From Bacteroidales bacterium UBA1714 (GTDB lineage Bacteria; Bacteroidota; Bacteroidia; Bacteroidales; Paludibacteraceae), in the NCBI GenBank assembly GCA_002317295.1, contig DCIY01000002.1, positions 6,405 to 33,169 on the forward strand: a stretch of DNA of 26,765 nucleotides, given 5' to 3'. This document shows positions 1 to 8,407 of this stretch, one piece after another. The notes under the pieces were generated by a model. It was given only the letters and a program-made list of their open reading frames with translations, did not search any database and was not told where the DNA came from. The position numbers and the translations under genes are program-made. Each line of letters starts with the position of its first letter. The stretch's first letter is position 1.

Positions 1-126
1 AAGGCTGAAGGGCTGAAGGCGGAAGAGAAAAAACCTGCGCAAAAAGCAGCTCCTAAACAAGTAAAAACCCAAAAAGCCGCCGGTAAGGCCAGTGCCAAAA
101 CCGGAGTGGGTGCAAAGAAAGGTTGA
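1..126 (+). CDS. C-terminal tail of a Lys/Ala/Pro-rich protein (5' end outside window)
   Basis: Frame 1 is open from the first base to TGA at 124-126 and encodes 41 residues made almost only of Lys, Ala, Glu, Gln, Pro and Gly, with repeats of the KAE / AAPK / QKAA type. This looks like a disordered basic tail of the sort found on nucleic-acid-binding proteins, but no domain is inside the window, so the protein cannot be named. Its stop overlaps the TTG start of the next gene (TTGA, 123-126), which suggests translational coupling and one operon with the Nif3 and zinc-ribbon genes. Confidence 0.7.
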   Translation, partial: KAEGLKAEEKKPAQKAAPKQVKTQKAAGKASAKTGVGAKKG

Positions 127-905
127 TTCTTCAACAACTGATAGATATCATAGAATCTGCAGCGCCGCTGAAGTGGCAAGAGGCGTGGGATAATTCGGGG
201 TTGCAGGTAGGTGATCGCAATGCGAATGTGCACAAAGCATTGTTGACGACAGATGTAACAGAAGCTGTCGTCGATGAAGCTATTGCGCTGGATTGTGATG
301 TCATCGTTTCTCACCATCCTTTGCTCTATCGAGGTCTCAAGCAGGTGTGCGGGCAGACGCCTCAGGCGCGCATCGTCGAAAAAGCGGTCCTGCACCATAT
401 AGCCATCTATTCATCCCATACCGCCCTGGATAATTATCTGCATGGCATCAGTGGACAGATGGCTGAACGCATAGGATTGACCGATTATCGTATTCTGGTT
501 GATGGGCCGGCATGCCAGCATGTGGGCGAATATGGTTTGGGGGTTATCGGGCAGTTACCCCAACCCATGGCATTTACACAACTGCTGGCGCACATCAAGT
601 CTGTATTTGATGCCCCGATGCTGCGCTATATCGAACCGGTGAAGCCCATGGTACAAACGATGGCCCTATGCGGAGGCGCCGGATCGGAGTTTATGCCGCA
701 GGCGATTGCTCAGCATGCGGACGTGTACCTGACGGCCGACTGCAAGTATCATGAAATGGCCGAAGCCCAAGGACAGATAGGCGTGATTGACATGGACCAT
801 TGGGTCAGTGAGCACTTCAGTCGGGAACAATTTGCGCAGTTGTTGGAAGGGCATATACAAACCATCATTTCCCAACAGGATCATTCACCAATAAATATAT
901 ACTAA
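123..905 (+). CDS. Nif3-family dinuclear metal-binding protein (YbgI/YqfO family), short form
   Basis: A 260-residue Nif3-like protein. The di-metal site is visible: H64-H65 in SHHPLL, D103 in HTALD, and H226/E230 in DHWVSEH (the family HxxxE). The family forms toroidal hexamers. It is often annotated GTP cyclohydrolase I type 2-like, but its physiological substrate is unsettled. The length matches the short E. coli YbgI form (about 247 aa) rather than the roughly 360-370 aa forms carrying an inserted PII/CutA-like domain; residues 135-175 look like a minimal linker. The start is TTG at 123: it gives the family N-terminus, overlaps the upstream stop as TTGA, and follows an AAGAAAGG stretch. 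The zinc-ribbon gene follows after 1 nt, a pairing I recall as common in Bacteroidota. Confidence 0.93.
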   Translation: MILQQLIDIIESAAPLKWQEAWDNSGLQVGDRNANVHKALLTTDVTEAVVDEAIALDCDVIVSHHPLLYRGLKQVCGQTPQARIVEKAVLHHIAIYSSHTALDNYLHGISGQMAERIGLTDYRILVDGPACQHVGEYGLGVIGQLPQPMAFTQLLAHIKSVFDAPMLRYIEPVKPMVQTMALCGGAGSEFMPQAIAQHADVYLTADCKYHEMAEAQGQIGVIDMDHWVSEHFSREQFAQLLEGHIQTIISQQDHSPINIY

Positions 906-906
906 T

Positions 907-1680
907 ATGGCAAAAAAAGAAGAAAAAGAATTAACCGTAGAGGAAAAACTCAAGGTCCTTTATGAGTTGCAACAAGTGGATTCCAAGATCGACGAATTGC
1001 GCATTTTGGCAGGTGAACTGCCTCAGGAAGTCAAGGATATGTCCGATGAGGTAGAAGGTTTAAAGACCCGTTTGCAAAACATTGAGAACGAGATCAAAGA
1101 GTGCGAGACTCAGATTTCGGATCATCGTGTACGCATTGAAAATGCCAATGCCAGCATTTCCCGTTACAAAGAGCAACAGGACAAGGTGTCCAACAACCGC
1201 GAGTACGACAGTCTGACCAAAGAGATTGAGTATCAGCAGTTGGATATTGAGTTGTCTCAAAAGAAAATTCGCAACTACACGGCAGATTTGGAGGCTCGCC
1301 GTTTGGAGAAGCAGAAAACGACCAGCGATATCGAGGAGCATACGGTGGATCTGAACCAAAAACGCAACGAACTGGAGAACATCATGATGGAGACCAAGGC
1401 GGAGACCGAGGCATTGATGATTCGCGGTGGTGAGTTGGAGAAAAAAGTGGACGACCGTTTGCTGATGGCCTTTAAGCGTATTCGTAAGAACGCTCATAAT
1501 GGTTTGGCAGTCGTTAAGGTTGAACGCGACAGTTGTGGTGGTTGCCACGCCAAGATTCCGGCACAGCGCCAGTTGGATATTCGTCAACGCAAGAAAATCA
1601 TCGTTTGTGAGTTCTGCGGTCGTATATTGGTAGACGGCGAACTGGGCGATGAAATCGCAGCATCCAAGAAACGTAAATAA
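907..1680 (+). CDS. Coiled-coil protein with C-terminal C4-type zinc ribbon
   Basis: 257 residues. Residues about 10-190 are highly charged, heptad-like and rich in E/K/R/Q/L, predicting a long antiparallel coiled coil. A zinc ribbon follows, with C210-x2-C213 (CGGC) and C234-x2-C237 (CEFC) separated by a basic stretch. This is the widespread C4-type zinc-ribbon family (CT398-like), proposed to act in nucleic-acid or flagellar/secretion-related assemblies; its exact function in Bacteroidota is unknown. It starts 1 nt after the Nif3 stop, so the two are almost certainly cotranscribed and probably coupled. The C-terminus is basic (SKKRK). It converges on the outer-membrane barrel gene with only 21 nt between stops and no obvious terminator. 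Confidence 0.92.
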   Translation: MAKKEEKELTVEEKLKVLYELQQVDSKIDELRILAGELPQEVKDMSDEVEGLKTRLQNIENEIKECETQISDHRVRIENANASISRYKEQQDKVSNNREYDSLTKEIEYQQLDIELSQKKIRNYTADLEARRLEKQKTTSDIEEHTVDLNQKRNELENIMMETKAETEALMIRGGELEKKVDDRLLMAFKRIRKNAHNGLAVVKVERDSCGGCHAKIPAQRQLDIRQRKKIIVCEFCGRILVDGELGDEIAASKKRK

Positions 1681-1701
1681 TCAGGAACAGGGGTTGGGGA
1701 C

Positions 1702-2550
1702 TCAGAATCGATAACTGAAGCTGACGAACCAACCCCATTCATTCATCTTTCGCGCATTGCCCACCTGGGCACGTACGAGGTTATTGAGTCCAAAATCATA
1801 ACCGGAGACCAGGCGATAGCGATCCCATTCCAGGCCGCCTCCCAGTCCCCACTGTATATTCGCGCGCCACAATTCTTTCTCAATATAGCGATCGTAGGGT
1901 TCGTTAAAGGCGGGTACCGCTATGTGGGTGGTCTCGGAGATAATCTTAATCTGGGCACCGTCCATCCACGCGTTGGTGGCATCCGTAAGGTGGTTGACCA
2001 AATCATCGTATTGTGCTACACCAATATGTAATTGAGGTCCGGTGTAGAAGAACAGATTCAGCTTCTTATATAAAGGAATAATATAGTACGCGCGCACGGG
2101 TATGGTGATATCGTGTTCCCACACACGGTGATCTATGGTATATCCGTGGGCATAACTGTCTTCATAGCTCATCATACCCCAACTTTGGGTATTTTGGCCA
2201 TACAGGAGGGTGTAATAAATACCGGTTTGGATGGTAAAGTGATAGGGGAGCATGAAGTCAAAACTGAAACCGATGCGTCCTCCGTGCAGGTACATATCGA
2301 CAAAAGAGGAATCCTGACTGCGTTGCCAGTTTTGCACATACCCGGCCTCAATGCGGTACTGCATGGTAAACTGATACGGAGCAGCCTGTTTCTTACGGGT
2401 AGGGTCAAAAAACTCATCCTGTGTGGATAGCAAATCGGGCCCGGCAACATCTTGCGGGGAGGATCCCATAGGAGGACGTGTATTGTTTTGTGCCCAAACA
2501 GGGATACACAAAGTACATACTGCCAATAAGAAAAATTGTCTAATCTGCAT
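1702..2550 (-). CDS. Outer-membrane beta-barrel protein (PorT-like/OMP_b-brl type), function unknown
   Basis: 282 residues from ATG at 2550. The N-terminus MQIRQFFLLAVCTLCIPVWA is a signal peptide with probable cleavage after VWA, before QNN. The mature part alternates aromatic and polar residues in strand-like blocks with Tyr/Trp girdles and ends in VSFSYRF, a C-terminal aromatic barrel signature. This fits an 8-10 strand outer-membrane barrel; the ligand or role cannot be read from sequence. A longer reading from TTG at 2574 is rejected because that codon lies inside the -7 promoter box (2572-2579). The gene is monocistronic and divergent from tRNA-Glu. Confidence 0.8.
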   Translation of the reverse strand: MQIRQFFLLAVCTLCIPVWAQNNTRPPMGSSPQDVAGPDLLSTQDEFFDPTRKKQAAPYQFTMQYRIEAGYVQNWQRSQDSSFVDMYLHGGRIGFSFDFMLPYHFTIQTGIYYTLLYGQNTQSWGMMSYEDSYAHGYTIDHRVWEHDITIPVRAYYIIPLYKKLNLFFYTGPQLHIGVAQYDDLVNHLTDATNAWMDGAQIKIISETTHIAVPAFNEPYDRYIEKELWRANIQWGLGGGLEWDRYRLVSGYDFGLNNLVRAQVGNARKMNEWGWFVSFSYRF

Positions 2551-2571
2551 AAAATTGCTCGTTATGGACTG

Positions 2572-2602
2572 CAAAGTTACGAATAAATTCGCAAATTACA
2601 AA
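2572..2602 (-). promoter_or_regulatory. Bacteroidota promoter for the outer-membrane barrel gene
   Basis: On the minus strand, TTTG (2599-2602), 19 nt, then TAACTTTG (2572-2579): an exact match to the Bacteroidota -33/-7 consensus TTTG-N19-TAnnTTTG. The ATG lies 21 nt downstream of the -7 box, giving a short leader. It also fixes the CDS start at 2550. Confidence 0.85.
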
Positions 2603-2628
2603 AAAAAACACACTTTTTTAACAAAAAA

Positions 2629-2660
2629 TTTGGTAGTTTGAGAAAATTATAGTAATTTTG
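2629..2660 (+). promoter_or_regulatory. Promoter for tRNA-Glu (and probably rpsT)
   Basis: TTTG (2629-2632), 20 nt, then TAATTTTG (2653-2660). It lies 30 nt upstream of the mature tRNA 5' end. No second TAnnTTTG occurs between the tRNA and rpsT, so it probably drives both. Confidence 0.8.
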
Positions 2661-2690
2661 CACGCTTTTTCGTCGGAAAGGGAAAAGTAT

Positions 2691-2765
2691 GGCCTATTCG
2701 TCTATCGGCTAGGACGACAGATTTTCATTCTGTAAAGAGCAGTTCGACTCTGCTATAGGCTACCA
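2691..2765 (+). tRNA. tRNA-Glu (anticodon TTC), CCA encoded
   Basis: A cloverleaf can be folded by eye. The acceptor stem is 2691-2697 (GGCCTAT) against 2755-2761 (ATAGGCT), with a G1:U72 wobble. The anticodon stem is ACAGA/TCTGT (2717-2721/2729-2733) with loop TTTTCAT, giving anticodon TTC at 2724-2726. The T arm contains GTTCGAC. Discriminator A2762 is followed by an encoded CCA (2763-2765). Only 42 nt separate it from the rpsT start codon. Confidence 0.96.
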
Positions 2766-2777
2766 AAATTAAGATTG

Positions 2778-2797
2778 AAGTTTAAAAGTTTAAAGTT
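2778..2797 (+). repeat. Short GTTTAAA direct repeat in the rpsT leader
   Basis: AAGTTTAA occurs twice back to back, followed by a partial AAGTTA, just before the S20 start (ATG 2808). It resembles in unit and orientation the longer ~7-bp arrays in front of pdxB and gcvH. Confidence 0.55.
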
Positions 2798-2807
2798 ACA
2801 GTTAGAG

Positions 2808-3062
2808 ATGGCAAATCACAAATCATCTTTGAAACGCATTCGCCAAACGGCTACCCGCAAGGCACACAATCATTATTATGCTAAGACCGCTCGTAATGCC
2901 GTTCGCGACTTACGTGCTATGACGGAGAAAGATGCAGCTATGAAGATGCTGCCTAAGGTTAGTTCGTTGTTGGACAAGTTGGCTAAGCGCAACATTATTC
3001 ACCGCAACAAAGCTGCTAACCTGAAATCCGGTTTGGCCGTACGCATTAACAAGTTAGCCTAA
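2808..3062 (+). CDS. rpsT: 30S ribosomal protein S20
   Basis: 84 residues, the normal S20 length. It begins MANHKSSLKRIRQ and is helical and strongly basic throughout (S/K/R/N-rich, with KRNIIHRNKAANLKSGL near the C-terminus), as expected for the S20 three-helix bundle that binds 16S rRNA. A possible upstream in-frame start at 2775 would add 11 residues (MKFKSLKLQLE) encoded by the AAGTTTAA repeat and is rejected, because MANHKS is the family start. It probably shares the tRNA-Glu promoter, since no other -7 box lies in the 42-nt gap; RNase P/Z processing of the tRNA would then create the mRNA 5' end. A strong terminator follows at 3089-3118. Confidence 0.97.
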   Translation: MANHKSSLKRIRQTATRKAHNHYYAKTARNAVRDLRAMTEKDAAMKMLPKVSSLLDKLAKRNIIHRNKAANLKSGLAVRINKLA

Positions 3063-3088
3063 GCATTCTGAAAAAGAGCGATACAATT

Positions 3089-3118
3089 AAGGGCTGCCGA
3101 ATGGTAGCCCTTCTTTTC
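3089..3118 (+). terminator. Rho-independent terminator after rpsT
   Basis: A 10-bp stem AAGGGCTGCC / GGTAGCCCTT (one G:U pair) with tetraloop GAAT at 3089-3112, followed by CTTTTC. On the minus strand the tract after the hairpin is weaker (TTAATTG), so it may act only partly for rodA, which ends at 3146. Confidence 0.85.
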
Positions 3119-3145
3119 GTACAGGTAAGTCGAAACAGGTAGCCG

Positions 3146-4291
3146 TTATCGGAGCTTATTGATTCGGGCAGCATCCATTCTGAGTAAGATAAACAGCAGA
3201 ATCGTAAATCCCCATAAGGAACTGCCACCATAACTGAACAGGGGCAATGGAATGCCTATGACGGGCAACAGTCCCAGAACCATTCCCACATTGATGGTGA
3301 GATGCATCAGAAAAACACCCACGACCGAATAGGCATAGACTCGGGAAAACGTATCTCGTTGTCGTTCAGCAATCATCACCAGGCGCAACAGAAACACCAT
3401 ATAGAGCAGCAGAACAGCCGCACTTCCCAAGAATCCCCATTCTTCTCCGATGGTACAAAAAATAAAGTCGGTACTCTGTTCGGGCACAAACTTGAGTTTG
3501 GTCTGTGTACCTCTCAGGTATCCTTTGCCTGCAAAACCTCCACTGCCGATGGCAATAATAGACTGGTTGACATTATACCCTACCCCGTGAGGATCATCTC
3601 GCATGCCCAGCAACACTTCGATACGTTGACGCTGGTGTGGAGCGAGCGCCTTGTCAATCCATTGATCCGGTAGTATCTCCAATCGAAAAACGAGGATACC
3701 GATTAGGATGATGGCAGCGCCGATGATAAAAATCTTGCCACTCATTCCCTGGCGGAACATGGGCAGCAGGAAGGCCAGAAAGATAAGGGCCGAACCTGTC
3801 TCCTTTTGCAGCACCATAATAATCACCATGGGCAAGAGCACCAGGGCCATAGGTACTACCAGATCGCGCCAGGATCGGATGGTATAATCGTAGCGTCCCA
3901 TATATTTGGCCAGTACGATGGCCGTCAGACACTTGGCAAACTCAGCGGGTTGTAAACTGATGGGACCAAACGTGAGCCAGGAGTAGGAACCCTTGATATC
4001 TCGCGTGACAAAGGGTGTAATAATCAGGAGCACAATCATGGCCCCATATAACCAATATCCCAACACATCCCATACCCGTTCGTCAATGAGCAACAGACTG
4101 CCTCCCAACAGCAGGGCGGTCATGAGCCACACAAACTGTTTACCGGCACGATGGGAAAACGAGAAGATGCCTGATTGTTCAAAATCATAGCACGCCCCAT
4201 AGATATTGAGCCACCCAAACAGGGCCAGCAGCACAAACAGCAGAATGGTTACCCAATCAATGGCAGAGAATATGTTTTCGCGTTTATTCAT
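3146..4291 (-). CDS. rodA: Rod-shape SEDS peptidoglycan glycosyltransferase RodA
   Basis: 381 residues with about ten hydrophobic segments from residue 10 to the C-terminus: the FtsW/RodA/SpoVE (SEDS) family. SEDS signatures include the periplasmic FVPEQSTDFIFCTIGEEWGF region and the C-terminal GIPLPLFSYGGSS motif. It polymerises glycan strands from lipid II in the elongasome with the transpeptidase PBP2, encoded just upstream. The ATG at 4291 overlaps the last 8 nt of mrdA (ATGAATAA), indicating coupling. An upstream start at 4321 would add ten residues inside mrdA and is less likely. It is the last gene of the mre run. Confidence 0.95.
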   Translation of the reverse strand: MNKRENIFSAIDWVTILLFVLLALFGWLNIYGACYDFEQSGIFSFSHRAGKQFVWLMTALLLGGSLLLIDERVWDVLGYWLYGAMIVLLIITPFVTRDIKGSYSWLTFGPISLQPAEFAKCLTAIVLAKYMGRYDYTIRSWRDLVVPMALVLLPMVIIMVLQKETGSALIFLAFLLPMFRQGMSGKIFIIGAAIILIGILVFRLEILPDQWIDKALAPHQRQRIEVLLGMRDDPHGVGYNVNQSIIAIGSGGFAGKGYLRGTQTKLKFVPEQSTDFIFCTIGEEWGFLGSAAVLLLYMVFLLRLVMIAERQRDTFSRVYAYSVVGVFLMHLTINVGMVLGLLPVIGIPLPLFSYGGSSLWGFTILLFILLRMDAARINKLR

Positions 4292-6101
4292 TATCCTGTA
4301 TTTGTAACACGGACCAGTCATTGGTCAAATAGGCTTTCATCATTTTGGTGGCGATAGGGCAGGCCCATGTTGCCCCAAATCCTACATTTTCCACCGCCAC
4401 AGCAATGGCTATTTGCGGATTATCTTTGGGTGCAAACCCAATAAAGATGGCGTGATCTTTGCCCTTGTTGTTTTGCACCGTACCCGTTTTACCGCACATT
4501 TGCAGTTCAGGCACATTATACCAGCGGCCGGTACCATTGGTCATCACACGAGCCATGCCGGTTTTGACCAACGCAAAATAGGCCGTATCTATTTGTGTCT
4601 CGTATCGAGGCCATTGGATGGCTGCGGTATCAGAGGTGGAATGACGAAGCAGGTGAGGGGTGATGTAATAACCGGAATTGGCAATGGTAGCGACCTGGTT
4701 GGCCAATTGTAACGGGGTGAGCAAGATTTCGCCCTGACCAATGCTTAAGGATCGAATGGTAATGGCTTTCCAGCCTTTCTTACCATATACCTTATCATAG
4801 AAAGCGCGCGAAGGGATACTTCCCGGTCGTTGGTCGGGAATATCCGAATCTTCGAACTTACTGCCCAATCCAAATCGGAGCACATATTGGCGCCAGGTGT
4901 CGTAGTTGCGTTTGAACGCCTCATTGTCTGCTCCATAATCGTCTTTTTGCAGCAGATCCCGATACGTGCACCAGAAATATGGGTTACAACTTTGTTCGAT
5001 AGCCTGCTCCAATGATACGGGGCTGCCATGGTTGTGAGTGCACTTGATGGGTGTGGATTTAGGACCGGAGCAGGGGTATTGGGTGGTGGTACGAATGCCT
5101 TTCATTTGCAATGCCACCAGTGCCTGAATGGTCTTAAACGTTGAACCGGGGGAGTATTGTGCCTGAACGGCACGGTTCATCAAGGGTTTTTTCTCATCGT
5201 TGAGCAGGTTTTGGTAATTGGTTCCCCGTTGGCGTCCCACCAGTGTTTTGGGATTCCATCCGGGTGTCGAAGCCATGGCCAGCACTTCTCCGGTAGAGGG
5301 TTCAATGGCCACTACGCTGCCGGTCATGTCTCCCAATAACATCTCGGCATATCGTTGGAGGCGGTTATCCAGTGTCAGGGTCAAGTCGGCTCCTGCGGTA
5401 GCACTGCAATCCAGTTCGCCATGATGATAACTGCCCTGCAGGACGCCTTTGGAGTCCCGCATCAGTACTTCCACGCCTTTTTCTCCACGCAGCAGGGTCT
5501 CGTATTGGCGTTCCAAACCATCACGACCGCTATAGTCACCGATTTGGTAATAGGCATCGCGATCCAAATCGCGTTGGTTGACCTCTCCTACTCCACCCAA
5601 TATATGAGCCGCCTGGGTGTAGGTATAGTCACGCAGGGTACGTTTACGAATACTCACGCCGGAAAACAGATACAGTTTTTCGTTGAGTATAGAGATATCC
5701 TCCTTGCTAAGTTGGGAAATAAACACCTGTGGGGTATATTTGGAATAACCTCGATTGCGTTTATCCTTGAGAGCCACCAGGCGTTGCTCAAAATCCTGTT
5801 GTGTGATGCCCAGAGTCTGGCAAAAGCCGAGGGTATCAAAACGAGTGTTTATCTCTTTGGGCACAATCATCACCTCGTAGACGGGTTGATTGTACACCAG
5901 TAAGACGCCATTGCGGTCATACATCAGGCCTCGGCTTGGGTAGACGGTTTGACGTACCAGAGCATTATTATCCGCCTTGGCAGCCGTGGAAGATCGGTCA
6001 ATGATCTGTAAGACGAACAAACGCACCAAAAAAACGATTACGACGCCAACAATGACACCGCGTATCCACAGACTGCGTTTGAAATATGGGTCGTTAATCA
6101 T
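4284..6101 (-). CDS. mrdA: Penicillin-binding protein 2, elongation transpeptidase
   Basis: 605 residues from ATG 6101. One N-terminal membrane anchor (about 10-33) precedes a pedestal/dimerisation region (50-230), with the class B PBP block SRGLMYDRNG at 57-66, and a transpeptidase domain (about 250-595). Catalytic motifs are intact: S320-TF-K323, S371-C-N373 and K538-T-G540. An insertion with Cys344 and Cys354 (CSGPKSTPIKC) precedes HNHG, plausibly a disulfide. It crosslinks peptidoglycan in lateral wall synthesis, activated by MreC and paired with RodA. The start overlaps the end of mreD by 8 nt (ATGATTAA), and its own end overlaps rodA by 8 nt. Confidence 0.96.
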   Translation of the reverse strand: MINDPYFKRSLWIRGVIVGVVIVFLVRLFVLQIIDRSSTAAKADNNALVRQTVYPSRGLMYDRNGVLLVYNQPVYEVMIVPKEINTRFDTLGFCQTLGITQQDFEQRLVALKDKRNRGYSKYTPQVFISQLSKEDISILNEKLYLFSGVSIRKRTLRDYTYTQAAHILGGVGEVNQRDLDRDAYYQIGDYSGRDGLERQYETLLRGEKGVEVLMRDSKGVLQGSYHHGELDCSATAGADLTLTLDNRLQRYAEMLLGDMTGSVVAIEPSTGEVLAMASTPGWNPKTLVGRQRGTNYQNLLNDEKKPLMNRAVQAQYSPGSTFKTIQALVALQMKGIRTTTQYPCSGPKSTPIKCTHNHGSPVSLEQAIEQSCNPYFWCTYRDLLQKDDYGADNEAFKRNYDTWRQYVLRFGLGSKFEDSDIPDQRPGSIPSRAFYDKVYGKKGWKAITIRSLSIGQGEILLTPLQLANQVATIANSGYYITPHLLRHSTSDTAAIQWPRYETQIDTAYFALVKTGMARVMTNGTGRWYNVPELQMCGKTGTVQNNKGKDHAIFIGFAPKDNPQIAIAVAVENVGFGATWACPIATKMMKAYLTNDWSVLQIQDNE

Positions 6102-6585
6102 GAACGAGGGTATTATAACCAAAAGCCAACACAATGGTCATCACGGAAGAAACGATGGCGCACAGCAGGCTCCAGGCCAACAGTTGCAGGCTCCAGGCCT
6201 CCAGCCAAAAGACCAGACAATGGTGACAGAGCACCAGCCAAATCGTCCATTTGATAAACTCCACCTTGCCTAACGAGGCACTGGAAATCATTCCAGTGAT
6301 GCGTTTGGATTCCGGACCGATGCGATCCAGCAACAGTCCGCGAATGAAACCCACAGCGACGCAGGCGGCCATGTGGACACCGGGTGAAGTACAGAAAATA
6401 TCCATCACACATCCCAATGCTGCAGCAATAAGCAATTCGGCCCAACGGGGCAAGCGAGGCATGTATAAGAGAAAGAGGACGTAGATATAGGGATGGCACA
6501 AACCCACCAGATGCAGATTTTGCAATACCAGCACCTGAATGAGCAGCAGCAGAATGAGCAGCAGTATTTGTTTAATCCAGTTCAT
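6094..6585 (-). CDS. mreD: Rod shape-determining membrane protein MreD
   Basis: 163 residues, strongly hydrophobic, with five to six membrane segments (MNWIKQILLLILLLL at the N-terminus). Length and position between mreC and mrdA fit MreD, whose sequence is poorly conserved, so identity rests partly on context. It has FCTSPGVHMAACVAVGFIRG in the middle, a typical MreD stretch. MreD is part of the elongasome membrane core with MreC, PBP2 and RodA. The start (ATG 6585) overlaps the mreC end by 14 nt, and the end overlaps mrdA by 8 nt. Confidence 0.9.
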   Translation of the reverse strand: MNWIKQILLLILLLLIQVLVLQNLHLVGLCHPYIYVLFLLYMPRLPRWAELLIAAALGCVMDIFCTSPGVHMAACVAVGFIRGLLLDRIGPESKRITGMISSASLGKVEFIKWTIWLVLCHHCLVFWLEAWSLQLLAWSLLCAIVSSVMTIVLAFGYNTLVHD

Positions 6586-7321
6586 GACGTTGACCTACCT
6601 GTACATATTCCAACTGATGGTAATCAACCATCAGACGTACACGAATCTTCTGATAGTTATCTCCATCTCCTATTTTAACGCGATCCACCACGCCGACCGG
6701 CACATCTTCCTCAAACGCGGTGGTCAGTCCGCTTGTGACCACCGTATCTCCCACTTCCACACTCACATGGCGAGCCACATCGGTTAATTCCACATAACGG
6801 CTGTTGACACCAGACCAGGAAGTAAAACCCACATAGCGATTCTTCTTTAATCGGCAACTCAGATGGTTTTGTGTATGCAGTATGGGCACACAGACGGCAT
6901 AGTGTTTGCCTACCTGGGACACAATACCTATGGCTCCCTGCACATTGCTCACGCCCATTCCCTCGCAGATACTGTCCTCGGCACCCTTGTTGATGATAAA
7001 GTGGTTATGGGGAGAGTGAATGGTCATATCGATGACCTTGGCTCCTGTATAGGAAAAGTCATTTCCCTGCAAAGCACTCAGCTGCTCAAGCAGTTGGGCA
7101 TTTTGCTCCACCAATTGCTGATTTTGCGTATGGAGATGAAAATAATTATGCCAATGATCCCCCTGGTCATTGATTCCGGCCACCACCCGATGACTGCCGG
7201 TTAGCACCCGGCTGTACTGGTAGGGATGGGTAGAAACGATCAGCATCACAGCAGCAATCTCCAGAAGCAAAAATATCAGGAGATTGCTGTGTTTGGCAAT
7301 AAATTCCAGCAGATTACGCAT
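6572..7321 (-). CDS. mreC: Rod shape-determining protein MreC
   Basis: 249 residues: a single N-terminal membrane helix (about 12-31), a coiled-coil segment (about 60-90, containing QNQQLVEQNAQLLEQLSALQ), then the periplasmic beta domain with GISN-like motifs (EGMGVSNVQGAIGIVSQVGKHYA) and a C-terminal TSGLTTAFEEDVPVG block. MreC is a scaffold that activates PBP2/RodA. It is somewhat shorter than E. coli MreC (about 367 aa) but normal for Bacteroidota. It starts 26 nt after the mreB stop and overlaps mreD by 14 nt. Confidence 0.95.
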   Translation of the reverse strand: MRNLLEFIAKHSNLLIFLLLEIAAVMLIVSTHPYQYSRVLTGSHRVVAGINDQGDHWHNYFHLHTQNQQLVEQNAQLLEQLSALQGNDFSYTGAKVIDMTIHSPHNHFIINKGAEDSICEGMGVSNVQGAIGIVSQVGKHYAVCVPILHTQNHLSCRLKKNRYVGFTSWSGVNSRYVELTDVARHVSVEVGDTVVTSGLTTAFEEDVPVGVVDRVKIGDGDNYQKIRVRLMVDYHQLEYVQVGQRHELD

Positions 7322-7347
7322 GATGGGTCAGACTCCGTGCTGAGAAC

Positions 7348-8367
7348 TTAACGAATCAGGAAACCAAAGTTATTGACATTTTTGAGTGCAATACCGGTTC
7401 CACGAGCCACCGCGTGCAACGGATCTTCGGCCACATGGAAGGGAATGGTAATCTTGTCGGTTAAGCGTTTTGCCAATCCGTGTAACAACGCACCACCGCC
7501 GGCCAGATAGATACCGCGTTTAACAATATCGGCATACAGTTCAGGCGGAGTGGCTTCCAGGGCTTGAAGAATGGCATTTTCAATCTTGGAGATACTCTTT
7601 TCCAGGCAGTGTGCAATCTCCTGGTACCCGATAGGCACCTGCATGGGCAGTGCCGTTACCTTATTGGGACCAATCACCACATAATCCTCCGGAGCGTCTT
7701 CCAATTCGGGAAGAGCTGAACCCACGGCTATTTTGATGCGTTCTGCTGTCGGTTCATCGATACGCAGGTTATGCATACGACCCATATACTCCACAATATC
7801 CGCATTGAGGTCATCACCGGCCACCTTGATACTCTTGTTGGAAACGATACCACCCAACGATATAACAGCAATTTCCGTGGTACCTCCACCTATATCCACT
7901 ACCATGCATCCTTCCGGACTCTCTACATCGATACCCATACCAATCGCCGCAGCCATCGGTTCATAGATCATATATACATCACGACCACCGGCATGCTCCG
8001 AGGAGTCACGCACGGCACGTATCTCCACCTCGGTACTGCCCGAAGGAATACATACGACCATACGAATGCTGGGAGTAAACAGGCGGGATTTTTGGGGCAT
8101 CATCTTGATCATGCCTCGAATCATCATCTCGCAGGCATAGAAATCGGCAATCACACCGTCGCGCAATGGGCGCACGGTACGAATCAGCGTGCCTCCCTTA
8201 CCAATCATCTGTTGAGCCTTACGCCCTACAGCGACCATCTTGTTGTCTGTCGTGTTGACAGCGACCACCGATGGTTCATCTACCACCACTTTATCTTCTG
8301 TAATAATGATTGTATTGGCTGTGCCTAAGTCAATAGCAATCTCTTGTGTAAAAGAAAACAAACCCAT
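7348..8367 (-). CDS. mreB: Rod shape-determining actin-like ATPase MreB
   Basis: 339 residues, the usual MreB length. Actin-fold motifs are present: phosphate-1 loop IDLGTANT near residue 13, phosphate-2 VVDIGGGTTEIAVIS, and the adenosine motif GGGALLHGLAKRL near the C-terminus. It forms membrane-associated filaments that orient the elongasome. The start at 8367 (MGLFSFTQEIAIDLG) matches the family and keeps a short amphipathic N-terminus. It lies 40 nt downstream of glgP. The only -7-like hexamer in that gap is CAATTTTG, lacking the T of TAnnTTTG, so mreB may be read mainly from the glgP promoter or from a weak local one. Confidence 0.98.
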   Translation of the reverse strand: MGLFSFTQEIAIDLGTANTIIITEDKVVVDEPSVVAVNTTDNKMVAVGRKAQQMIGKGGTLIRTVRPLRDGVIADFYACEMMIRGMIKMMPQKSRLFTPSIRMVVCIPSGSTEVEIRAVRDSSEHAGGRDVYMIYEPMAAAIGMGIDVESPEGCMVVDIGGGTTEIAVISLGGIVSNKSIKVAGDDLNADIVEYMGRMHNLRIDEPTAERIKIAVGSALPELEDAPEDYVVIGPNKVTALPMQVPIGYQEIAHCLEKSISKIENAILQALEATPPELYADIVKRGIYLAGGGALLHGLAKRLTDKITIPFHVAEDPLHAVARGTGIALKNVNNFGFLIR

Positions 8368-8407
8368 AGGAATACTGTTTTTTTCAAAATTGAATATTGT
8401 GAGTTAA

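Noticed and set aside
1..126. Assigning the Lys/Ala-rich tail to topoisomerase I or a histone-like protein
   Set aside because: Low-complexity basic tails occur on many proteins; no domain is visible in the window.
1060..1587. Minus-strand 175-codon open frame opposite the zinc-ribbon gene
   Set aside because: Hydrophobic antisense mirror of a charged coiled coil, a usual artefact of such sequences.
2551..2574. Extended N-terminus of the outer-membrane barrel protein from TTG 2574
   Set aside because: The TTG is part of the -7 box TAACTTTG (2572-2579) and the extension would spoil the signal peptide.
8368..8407. Possible promoter before mreB (CAATTTTG on the minus strand)
   Set aside because: Lacks the TA of TAnnTTTG and no TTTG is placed correctly; too weak to list as a feature.
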